Source: an uncultured Clostridia bacterium (GTDB lineage: Bacteria > Bacillota > Clostridia > Christensenellales > CAG-314). From it: 5,837 bases of DNA. Location of the stretch: assembly GCA_934294965.1 (NCBI GenBank), contig CAKRAM010000124.1, positions 1-5,837 on the forward strand, written 5' to 3'. The notes beneath the pieces were generated by a model. That model did no database searches. It was not told the DNA's origin and worked only from the letters and a program-made list of their open reading frames with translations. The translations under genes were made by a program, and so were the position numbers. Below, in pieces: positions 1 to 4,719 of the stretch (its first letter is position 1; the number at the start of each line of letters is the position of its first letter).

Positions 1-16
1 ACAATGTACTGGCTTT

Positions 17-92
17 GGGGGCATAGCTCAGTTGGTAGAGCGTTTGAATGGCATTCAAAAGGTCAGGGGTTCGACTCCCCTTGTCTCCACCA
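17..92 (+). tRNA. tRNA-Ala (anticodon GGC)
   Basis: A complete 76-base cloverleaf can be folded by hand. The acceptor stem is 17-23 with 82-88, the D stem 26-29/38-41, the anticodon stem 43-47/55-59, and the T stem 65-69/77-81 with loop TTCGACT. The seven-base anticodon loop 48-54 places GGC at 50-52, which reads the alanine codon GCC. The third acceptor pair is G19-T86, the G3:U70 wobble known as the main identity element for alanyl-tRNA synthetase, so sequence and anticodon agree. The discriminator is A89 and the 3' CCA (90-92) is encoded, as is usual in Bacillota. Its promoter lies to the left of the window or in an upstream tRNA operon. Confidence 0.97.
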
Positions 93-102
93 CAGAAAAA
101 AA

Positions 103-142
103 ACGAACTCTGATACTAAAACGGAGTTCGTCTTTTTCTTTT
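103..142 (+). terminator. Rho-independent terminator of the tRNA-Ala gene
   Basis: A ten-pair stem with one G-U pair (103-112 with 122-131) encloses a nine-base loop. It is followed by CTTTTTCTTTT at 132-142. It begins ten bases after the CCA end and points away from the tRNA, so it should form the 3' end of the tRNA transcript. Confidence 0.9.
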
Positions 143-555
143 CAAGAGACTATTTCGGCGTTAGATTTAAGTTTTAATCGCCGATAAAACCGGATATTAA
201 GCGTAAAGGCAGGTATTGATTTCACGATGCCCGCTTTTCCTATACCGTGTTATTCTTCGTTTTTACCGCTAAACTCGCAAGGATTTTGCGACTTTGGCGA
301 TTAGGCGTGGCGCTATATTGTACAAAATAAGTATTAATCTTGCTTCAAACTTGTTTCAACTCGAATCTATATGCCTGCGCAATGAATATTTTGTTGAATT
401 GAAACGTTTGCATTAATTGCCAATCATCAAAGACAGCACAGGAGAATTGCCGCATCGAATCATCGGTTTTGTCTTTTACAATTAACGCGATCGGTGTTCG
501 GTCGGGGCGCGTTTTGTGTGTTGTGATTGTTGATTAGGCTTGCCGAGGGGCATTA
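143..555. other. Intergenic region without a recognisable gene
   Basis: No reading frame with a ribosome binding site or a recognisable product is visible on either strand. The clearest structure is an imperfect hairpin at 267-299: CGCTAAA, a C-C mismatch and TCGCAA pair with TTGCGA and TTTGGCG around a five-base loop, giving 13 pairs. A weaker hairpin closes at 156-160/179-183. Neither is followed by a T run on either strand, so they do not read as terminators. The region would contain the 3' end of the minus-strand tfoX-like transcript, but I found no convincing terminator for it here. Confidence 0.6.
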
Positions 556-870
556 TTATTTTCGGCTGGGCTTTTGCGCAGAAAGTTCGTCGTAAATAGC
601 GGCAAACAATCTCGTCAAAAATTCTTTGTCGTCCACTTCGTCCACAAACAGCATTGCTTTTGCTCCGTCGTAGGGCGGTCGCAGTTCGGCGTCGGGCATA
701 TATTCCTTTGCGGACTTCGTCGGTTTAACCAGCAGCATGTCGTCGTAAATTCCTCCCAAAATTATTCCGTTGCGGTATAGTAGGTATTCGCCCATCATTT
801 GCCTGTACGTTATGCCGTCCAAATCGATTTGTCTCAAAACAAACTCCAAATATTCTTTGCGCGATGCCAT
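556..870 (-). CDS. TfoX N-terminal-domain-like protein
   Basis: This 104-residue protein resembles the TfoX/Sxy N-terminal domain as a stand-alone unit. The N-terminal helix region (residues 1-20) is followed by the characteristic stretch YRQMMGEYLLYRNG (22-35), then I-L-G-G-I-Y-D-D (37-44) and L-L-V-K-P-T (46-51), where a conserved Lys-Pro is typical of the family. A C-terminal helix (82-97) and a basic tail follow. There is no TfoX C-terminal (helix-hairpin-helix-like) domain, so it is about half the size of Haemophilus or E. coli Sxy/TfoX. The ATG at 870 is chosen because GAAGGAG lies six bases upstream (877-883) and a promoter lies at 929-957; the longer frame to 1041 would run through that promoter. 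In gamma-proteobacteria TfoX activates competence with CRP, but for short Bacillota homologues no role can be claimed from the name. It is monocistronic and divergent from the NagD-like gene. Confidence 0.85.
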   Translation of the reverse strand: MASRKEYLEFVLRQIDLDGITYRQMMGEYLLYRNGIILGGIYDDMLLVKPTKSAKEYMPDAELRPPYDGAKAMLFVDEVDDKEFLTRLFAAIYDELSAQKPSRK

Positions 871-876
871 CGTTTT

Positions 877-883
877 CTCCTTC
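877..883 (-). promoter_or_regulatory. Ribosome binding site of the tfoX-like gene
   Basis: On the minus strand this reads GAAGGAG, six bases before the ATG at 870. It decides the start codon, because no comparable site precedes any upstream in-frame candidate. The stretch 872-881, between this site and the ATG, is the exact complement of a C/U-rich segment of the structured RNA at 2570-2579. Confidence 0.85.
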
Positions 884-928
884 GTTATTTTGTTGCAAAC
901 GCATGCCGGTTTGCTTCTCGTTCGTTTC

Positions 929-957
929 AGTATAGCATTTTCGCCTGCAAAACGCAA
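929..957 (-). promoter_or_regulatory. Sigma-A-type promoter for the tfoX-like gene
   Basis: On the minus strand the -35 is TTGCGT (952-957) and the -10 is TATACT (929-934), with exactly 17 bases between them. A TGC directly before the -10 gives an extended -10. Transcription should start near 922, leaving about 50 bases of leader before the ATG at 870. Confidence 0.75.
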
Positions 958-1006
958 TCGCTCGGCAAGAGAGGTTCCGTGTAAAACGTTTGAGTAAACC
1001 GATTGT

Positions 1007-1043
1007 GTATGCGTTATACGTCGGCAGTTCAAAAATCGCATAC
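1007..1043. repeat. Inverted repeat in the divergent control region
   Basis: Perfect seven-base arms GTATGCG (1007-1013) and CGCATAC (1037-1043) are separated by 23 bases. The repeat lies between the two divergent promoters and outside both. It could be a bipartite operator or looping site for a dimeric regulator, but a chance dyad of this arm length is not excluded. Confidence 0.4.
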
Positions 1044-1080
1044 GTTTGTTGCTTGCCGGTTGTGCAATCCGAATTGTTTT

Positions 1081-1100
1081 TCGTTACAAAATGGTAACGA
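1081..1100. repeat. Compact palindrome, possible operator upstream of the NagD-like promoter
   Basis: Perfect seven-base arms TCGTTAC and GTAACGA flank the six-base centre AAAATG. The palindrome is centred about 50 bases upstream of the -35 element at 1140, a position more typical of an activator or upstream repressor than of a blocking site. The size and symmetry suit a helix-turn-helix dimer; the regulator is unknown. Confidence 0.5.
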
Positions 1101-1139
1101 GCGGCAACTTTCGTCGCAGTTTTATTACAAAGTTTTTAC

Positions 1140-1169
1140 TTGACGATTACTTTGCCTAAATGGTATAAT
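1140..1169 (+). promoter_or_regulatory. Sigma-A-type promoter for the NagD-like gene
   Basis: TTGACG (1140-1145) and a consensus TATAAT (1164-1169) are 18 bases apart, with TGG before the -10 as an extended element. The expected start near 1176 leaves an unusually long leader of about 130 bases before the ATG at 1309. Confidence 0.85.
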
Positions 1170-1214
1170 CAAAACGCAAAAGCGATATTATTTATTATTT
1201 GCTTAAATTGCAAT

Positions 1215-1252
1215 TTTGCGGCTTTTGTGTAAGCGGCGTATTTTGCCGCAAA
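1215..1252 (+). promoter_or_regulatory. Leader hairpins with competing pairings
   Basis: Within the leader of the NagD-like mRNA, TTTGCGGC (1215-1222) can pair fully with GCCGCAAA (1245-1252). A second copy of GCGGC (1233-1237) can pair with the same GCCGC (1245-1249) to form a smaller hairpin. The two folds exclude each other, the arrangement seen in regulatory leaders. There is no T run and I recognise no known riboswitch class, so function is unproven. Confidence 0.35.
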
Positions 1253-1295
1253 TTAACTGTCAAACCCCGAGGCACGGCGCTTCGGTAAACTATAG

Positions 1296-1302
1296 AAAGG
1301 AG
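1296..1302 (+). promoter_or_regulatory. Ribosome binding site of the NagD-like gene
   Basis: AAAGGAG, with a six-base spacer to the ATG at 1309. This fixes the start. The ATG at 1304 is out of frame and only one base from the site, and the in-frame TTG at 1216 has no comparable site and adds an N-terminus unlike the family. Confidence 0.85.
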
Positions 1303-1308
1303 TATGGA

Positions 1309-2091
1309 ATGGAAAAATTAAGAGCAAAAAAAGGTTACATCTGCGATATGGACGGTGTAATTTACCACGGCAACACGTTGCTGCCGGGCGTAAAGGAATT
1401 CGTCGAGTGGTTGTACGCATCGGGCAAAAACTTTTTGTTTTTGACCAACAACAGTCAAAAATCCCCCAAGGAATTGCAACAAAAGTTGGCAAGAATGGGA
1501 CTAACGGTGGACGAAAAGAATTTCTACACGGCGGCGCTTGCAACGGCAAGTTTCTTAAAAAGTCAAGGCGCAACCTCGGCTTACGTTATAGGCGATGCCG
1601 GTCTTACAAACGCATTGTACGATGTGGGAATCACGCTTAACGACGTCGATCCGGAATACGTGGTTATCGGCGAAACGGAAAACTACAACTTTGAAAACAT
1701 CAAAAAGGCAACGGTGCTTGTAAACAAGGGCGCAAAGCTCATCGGCACCAACTCCGACCTTACTACCCCCACGGAAAAAGGGGAAGTGCCTGCGTGCAAA
1801 GCGTTGGTTGCTCCCGTGGAATACGCCACCAAAAAGAAGGCGTACTACGTAGGTAAACCCAACCCCCTAATGATGCGTGCGGCAATGGAGCGTTTCCATG
1901 ACGTAGGCATTCACTCGCAGGACGTTGCAATGATCGGCGACCGTATGGATACGGACATCGTCGGCGCAATCGAATCCGGTTTGGATTCGGTTTTGGTACT
2001 TTCCGGCGTGTCCACGTTGGAAACCGTAAAGGAATTTCCCTATCGCCCCAAGTACATTTTGAACGGCGTGGGCGATATTCCAAACAATTAG
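1309..2091 (+). CDS. HAD-IIA family sugar- or nucleotide-phosphatase (NagD-like)
   Basis: A 260-residue cytosolic phosphatase of the haloacid dehalogenase superfamily, subfamily IIA, close in length to E. coli NagD/UmpH (about 250). All four HAD motifs are present. Motif I is DMDGVIY (13-19), with nucleophile D13 and acid/base D15. Motif II is LTNNS (45-49). Motif III is the lysine of VGKPNP (K183). Motif IV is GDRMDTD (210-216), with Mg2+-binding acids D211 and D216. The IIA cap domain fills roughly residues 75-180. Family members dephosphorylate small phosphates such as UMP, p-nitrophenyl phosphate, 2-phosphoglycolate or sugar phosphates; the substrate cannot be read from sequence. The gene is alone on its strand behind its own promoter and long leader. 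No convincing terminator follows directly; the nearest plus-strand candidate at 2186-2214 is weak. Confidence 0.93.
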   Translation: MEKLRAKKGYICDMDGVIYHGNTLLPGVKEFVEWLYASGKNFLFLTNNSQKSPKELQQKLARMGLTVDEKNFYTAALATASFLKSQGATSAYVIGDAGLTNALYDVGITLNDVDPEYVVIGETENYNFENIKKATVLVNKGAKLIGTNSDLTTPTEKGEVPACKALVAPVEYATKKKAYYVGKPNPLMMRAAMERFHDVGIHSQDVAMIGDRMDTDIVGAIESGLDSVLVLSGVSTLETVKEFPYRPKYILNGVGDIPNN

Positions 2092-2235
2092 GAAACGAAA
2101 ATCGCGTCAAAACACCACGCACCGCCGAAGTTAAACGAAAGCAATTGTAAACGGTTGTTTTAGGCTACTACCGGTGGCAATCGATGTGTTTTGGCGGAAT
2201 TACCGCACACTTTTGCTGTTGTTTCAAATGCAATT

Positions 2236-2255
2236 TCTGCTACCATGGCAGTAGA
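2236..2255. repeat. Near-perfect 20-base palindrome
   Basis: The two halves are TCTGCTACCA and TGGCAGTAGA. They are inverted copies with two arm mismatches and no spacer, centred on CCATGG. It lies about 150 bases beyond the NagD-like stop and about 35 bases from the hairpin at 2290-2314. With no gene start nearby it is more likely a protein site or chance than an RNA hairpin, since there is no loop. Confidence 0.35.
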
Positions 2256-2281
2256 GATTGGAGCTTTTTCGCTTTGTGTAA

Positions 2282-2314
2282 TAAAAAACAACAGGTTTCC
2301 TTAGGAACCCTGTT
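2282..2314 (-). terminator. Terminator-like hairpin with its T run on the minus strand
   Basis: AACAGGTTTCC (2290-2300) and GGAACCCTGTT (2304-2314) form an 11-position stem with one mismatch around a three-base loop. Read on the minus strand, the stem is followed by GTTTTTTAT (2281-2289), a good U run. Read on the plus strand it is followed by TTAGCGG, which is poor. It therefore looks like a minus-strand terminator, although no minus-strand gene is evident to its right; it might block antisense transcription into the NagD-like gene. Confidence 0.55.
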
Positions 2315-2512
2315 TAGCGGTTTTGTAACGGTACGTCTAAAAAAGTAATTGCTTTCCACTAATACGTGCCGTCGAACAATGTGCGGATAGCTTAATTTGT
2401 GGTCAACAAAAAGCGGCGGCAAAACGCGCTTATCAAAAACAAGTCGTAATGCGGCAAAGTTTTGCACGGAAAGAGAAAATATTTCGGCAACATTCAAAAT
2501 AGACTTTAAATT

Positions 2513-2543
2513 TTGTGTTATTTTAAGGTTTGCATGCTATCAT
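2513..2543 (+). promoter_or_regulatory. Extended -10 promoter for the structured RNA
   Basis: TATCAT (2538-2543) is preceded by TGC (2535-2537), a good extended -10. The -35 is weak: TTGTGT (2513-2518) at 19 bases, or GTGTTA (2515-2520) at 17. The expected start near 2550 falls immediately before the closing stem of the RNA, which supports the assignment. Confidence 0.55.
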
Positions 2544-2549
2544 GTTCGC

Positions 2550-2659
2550 ATAAACGGCTTGCCGACAAAGTTTTCTCCTCTTTCAGCATAATGCGCAATC
2601 AGTTTTGCATCTCCCGCAAACGAATTCAGCCTCGTTTGCATCGACAAGCCGTTTTTTTT
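2550..2659 (+). ncRNA. Candidate structured small RNA or attenuator leader
   Basis: About 110 bases fold into a closed multi-branch structure. The closing stem pairs 2552-2561 with 2645-2654 (ten pairs), then one C-A mismatch, then 2563-2565 with 2641-2643. It runs directly into eight T (2652-2659), so the stem doubles as an intrinsic terminator. Inside are a hairpin 2591-2598/2603-2610 with loop TCAG and a perfect eight-pair hairpin 2616-2623/2632-2639. Between them lie unpaired C/U-rich segments: TTTTCTCCT (2571-2579), possibly the loop of a four-pair hairpin, and CTCCC (2611-2615). Exposed CUCC motifs complementary to Shine-Dalgarno sequences are typical of Bacillota trans-acting small RNAs. 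Alternatively it is the regulatory leader of the DUF1538 operon 145 bases downstream. It does not match 6S, SRP, tmRNA, RNase P or a riboswitch class that I recognise. Confidence 0.6.
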
Positions 2660-2666
2660 CTCCTTT

Positions 2667-2698
2667 TGTTGCCGCGATTTTTTGCGACAACATTTTTT
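2667..2698 (+). terminator. Second, tandem terminator-like hairpin
   Basis: GTTGCCGC (2668-2675) and GCGACAAC (2684-2691) pair at seven of eight positions, with an extra T-A pair outside (2667/2692). ATTTTTTAT follows. It comes eight bases after the T run of the structured RNA. It would back up the first terminator, or act as the expression platform of an attenuated leader for the downstream operon. Confidence 0.6.
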
Positions 2699-2759
2699 AT
2701 AACTGCGTAAGGCGGTAAGTGTTATATTTTAGTTTTGCTTTGCGTAACGGCTTTTTATC

Positions 2760-2779
2760 GGCTTTTGCTCACAAAAGTC
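2760..2779 (+). promoter_or_regulatory. Hairpin just upstream of the DUF1538 start
   Basis: GGCTTTTG (2760-2767) and CAAAAGTC (2772-2779) form eight pairs, one of them G-T, around a CTCA loop. The hairpin ends 24 bases before the ATG and is followed by an A-rich stretch rather than T. It may shape ribosome access, since the ribosome binding site here is weak. Nearby, TGCGTAA occurs twice as a direct repeat (2704-2710 and 2741-2747). No clear promoter lies between 2700 and 2803. Confidence 0.35.
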
Positions 2780-2803
2780 TAAAATAATTGTGGAATAAAA
2801 CAA

Positions 2804-4324
2804 ATGGTCAATTCGTTATTTAACAAAATCAAAGAAGCGCTTTTGTCCGTGCTTCCGGTAGTTGCAATAGTGCTGGTGATGTATTTCACGCCGCTTGTGT
2901 CGCTAACGGGGCAGGAACTTGCGGCATTTTGCATTTCTTCCGTATTGTTGGTTATAGGCATAGGGCTGTTTAACCTCGGCGCGGATATAGCAATGACTCC
3001 CATGGGCGAGTACGTCGGTGCAGGTTTGGTCAAATCCAAACGCAGTTGGCTGTTGCCCACAGTGTGTTTTTGCATGGGCGTGCTTATAACCGTTGCCGAG
3101 CCGGATTTGTCCGTTTTGGCGGAACAAGTTGCCTCTCGTATCGATGCAACCACGCTCATCGTCAGCGTAGGCGTAGGCGTTGGCGCGTTTTTGGTGTGCG
3201 CAGTGCTTAGGATAGTTTTCAAACTGCCGCTTTCGTACTTACTCACGTTCTTTTATATGTGTTTGTTTGCCTTGACGGCAATTTTGGCGGAAAACGGCGG
3301 TGCGGACTTCATTCCGCTTGCTTTCGATAGCGGCGGCGTCACCACAGGACCTATCACCGTGCCGTTCATAATGGCGCTGGGCATAGGCATATCGCAAAGT
3401 ATCGGCGGCAAAAACGCAGGCGAAAACAGTTTCGGTTTGGTTTCGCTTTGTTCGGTCGGTCCCGTTTTGGCGGTAATCGCGTTGGGGCTTTTTTCTGGCG
3501 GAAGCACCTCCTTCGATTTGCCCGAATACGGCATTGCGGATAACCTTGCCAAAGCCTATTTGACGGGTGCGGCTTCGGTAACCAAGGAAGTGGCGCTTGC
3601 TCTGGGGCTTATCGTGGCGTTCTTCTTGATGTTGCAGTTCACTGTGCTGAAACTTCCCAAAAAGAAGTTGTGGCGTATCGGCATCGGCATTGCCTACACG
3701 TTTGTTGGTTTGGTGGTATTTTTGACGGCGGTCAACGTCGGCTATATGCCCATCGGCTACAAATTGGGCACGGAATTTGGCAACTGCGAGCCTTGGATCG
3801 TCATCGTATTCGGCTTTGTGTTGGGCGCGATGGTGGTTCTTGCCGAGCCGGCTGTTCACGTCCTCAACAAACAGGTGGAGGAAGTCACCGGCGGTGCGAT
3901 AAGCAAACGCTCCGTGACAATTGCGCTTTGCGTCGGCGTCGGCATTTCCATTGCGCTTTCCATGCTGCGTATCGTTTTGAAATTCAGCATTTTGTACTAC
4001 CTAATCCCCGGCTACATTTTGTCCTTGGGACTCAGTTTCTTCGTTCCCAAAATCTACACGGCAATCGCGTTCGACAGCGGCGGCGTTGCAAGCGGTCCGC
4101 TTACTTCGGGATTTATCCTTCCGCTGGCAACAGGCGTGTGCGTGGCGTTGGGCGGTAACGTTTTGACCGACGCTTTCGGAATTGTGGCAATGGTGGCAAT
4201 GACGCCGCTAATCACTATACAAATTTTGGGCTTCCGCGCTGTAGTTGCAAAGAAACTCAAAAACAAGATTGCTCAAAACCGCATTTTGAATGCCGACGAC
4301 GAGCAGATTATCGAATTTATGTAA
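2804..4324 (+). CDS. DUF1538 family integral membrane protein (internally duplicated), putative transporter
   Basis: A 506-residue, very hydrophobic protein with roughly twelve to fourteen membrane segments in the inner membrane. It consists of two homologous halves. The half-site signature A-E-P recurs at 98-100 and 347-349, followed by DLSVLAEQV and AVHVLNKQV. AFDSGGVTTGP (173-183) recurs as AFDSGGVASGP (422-432), again 249 residues later. I recognise this as DUF1538, whose function is not established to my knowledge. The pseudo-twofold repeat and the conserved Asp-Ser-Gly-Gly loops within membrane stretches suggest a secondary transporter or channel; the substrate is unknown. The charged C-terminus (483-506) is probably cytoplasmic and a possible PII contact. 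The ATG at 2804 has only a weak Shine-Dalgarno (TGGA, 9 bases upstream), suggesting low or regulated translation. It is the first gene of an operon with two PII-like genes. Confidence 0.88.
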   Translation: MVNSLFNKIKEALLSVLPVVAIVLVMYFTPLVSLTGQELAAFCISSVLLVIGIGLFNLGADIAMTPMGEYVGAGLVKSKRSWLLPTVCFCMGVLITVAEPDLSVLAEQVASRIDATTLIVSVGVGVGAFLVCAVLRIVFKLPLSYLLTFFYMCLFALTAILAENGGADFIPLAFDSGGVTTGPITVPFIMALGIGISQSIGGKNAGENSFGLVSLCSVGPVLAVIALGLFSGGSTSFDLPEYGIADNLAKAYLTGAASVTKEVALALGLIVAFFLMLQFTVLKLPKKKLWRIGIGIAYTFVGLVVFLTAVNVGYMPIGYKLGTEFGNCEPWIVIVFGFVLGAMVVLAEPAVHVLNKQVEEVTGGAISKRSVTIALCVGVGISIALSMLRIVLKFSILYYLIPGYILSLGLSFFVPKIYTAIAFDSGGVASGPLTSGFILPLATGVCVALGGNVLTDAFGIVAMVAMTPLITIQILGFRAVVAKKLKNKIAQNRILNADDEQIIEFM

Positions 4325-4330
4325 GGGAGG
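4325..4330 (+). promoter_or_regulatory. Ribosome binding site of the first PII-like gene
   Basis: GGGAGG directly follows the DUF1538 stop codon (4322-4324) and is six bases from the GTG at 4337, which supports that unusual start codon. It is much stronger than the site in front of DUF1538, so the small regulator is probably made in excess of the membrane protein. Confidence 0.8.
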
Positions 4331-4336
4331 GGCAGC

Positions 4337-4711
4337 GTGGCTACAAAAAAATCCAAGGCGGCAAAAAATACCAAAAACATTGCTCCGATAAAACTGTCGT
4401 TGCTGGTTACGGTGGTAAACCGCAACAAGGCCGAGTACTACGTGGACGTTATCCAAAGTTTGGGCGCAAACATGCAATTGCAGGTTGCCGGGTTCGGTAC
4501 GGCAAACGGCAAATTCGGCATATTGCAGGCGGATGAGGAACGTCAGGTTCTGTTCAGCGTAATTCGCACCGATGCCGCGCCAAAGGCTTTGGAAACCTTG
4601 CAGGAAAAGTTTTCGTCCATACGCGGAGGGAAAGGTATTGCGTTTTCGGTACCCATGAGCGGCACCGTTGGCGTTGCAACTTACAAATTTTTAAGTAATA
4701 TGATTCAGTAG
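4337..4711 (+). CDS. PII-like regulatory protein, first of two (DUF1538-associated)
   Basis: A 124-residue protein with the ferredoxin-like PII (GlnB-type) layout. A basic tail (1-18; many Lys) is followed by strand 1 LSLLVTVVN (20-28), a helix (31-43), strand 2 ending VAGFGTAN (50-57), a short loop, strand 3 VLFSVIR (71-77), a helix (80-92), then a glycine-rich turn and strand 4, RGGKGIAFSVP (96-106). The latter matches the position of the canonical PII B-loop and strand GDGKIFVFDV, which binds nucleotide phosphates. The T-loop region (about 56-69) is much shorter than in GlnB and lacks the Tyr51 uridylylation site, so the classical GlnD control is not expected. It starts with GTG 12 bases after the DUF1538 stop behind GGGAGG. 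The likely role, by context, is trimeric cytosolic sensor and regulator of the DUF1538 protein. The ligand is unknown. Confidence 0.82.
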   Translation: MATKKSKAAKNTKNIAPIKLSLLVTVVNRNKAEYYVDVIQSLGANMQLQVAGFGTANGKFGILQADEERQVLFSVIRTDAAPKALETLQEKFSSIRGGKGIAFSVPMSGTVGVATYKFLSNMIQ

Positions 4712-4719
4712 GTGACATC

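Larger units (their letters stand above)
2092..2512. other. Intergenic region without a convincing gene
   Basis: No reading frame here has a ribosome binding site or family resemblance. An 85-codon frame on the minus strand (2240-2497) has no Shine-Dalgarno sequence and a composition unlike the neighbours. What can be seen is a near-palindrome at 2236-2255 and a strong hairpin at 2290-2314 whose T run lies on the minus strand. The rest is featureless to the eye. Confidence 0.55.

Noticed and set aside
17..92. tRNA-Ala 3' end as an integration (att) site
   Set aside because: I saw no second copy of the tRNA 3' end in the window, and no integrase or phage-like gene.
484..515. AACGCG/CGCGTT inverted repeat as a terminator for the tfoX-like gene
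   Set aside because: Six outer pairs enclose an 18-base loop without good inner pairing, and there is no T run in the minus-strand direction.
871..1041. N-terminal extension of the tfoX-like frame to 1041
   Set aside because: The added 57 residues have no family resemblance and the region contains the promoter (929-957). The internal ATG at 870 has a strong ribosome binding site.
1216..1308. Upstream TTG start for the NagD-like gene
   Set aside because: It has no ribosome binding site and adds residues absent from the HAD-IIA family. AAAGGAG at 1296-1302 fits the ATG at 1309.
2186..2214. Possible terminator after the NagD-like gene
   Set aside because: GCGG/CCGC with an outer GTG/CAC and a large asymmetric bulge, followed only by TTTT, is too weak to list.
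2240..2497. 85-codon minus-strand frame between the NagD-like and DUF1538 genes
   Set aside because: No Shine-Dalgarno and no recognisable domain; it runs through the strong hairpin at 2290-2314 and its composition is unlike the neighbouring genes.
2397..2710. Plus-strand frames overlapping the structured RNA region
   Set aside because: They lack ribosome binding sites, include the promoter and terminator elements of the RNA, and translate to unpatterned Phe/Arg/Cys-rich sequence.
2779..3859. Long minus-strand frames opposite the DUF1538 gene
   Set aside because: They are complements of a high-quality membrane protein frame, and have no ribosome binding sites or domains.
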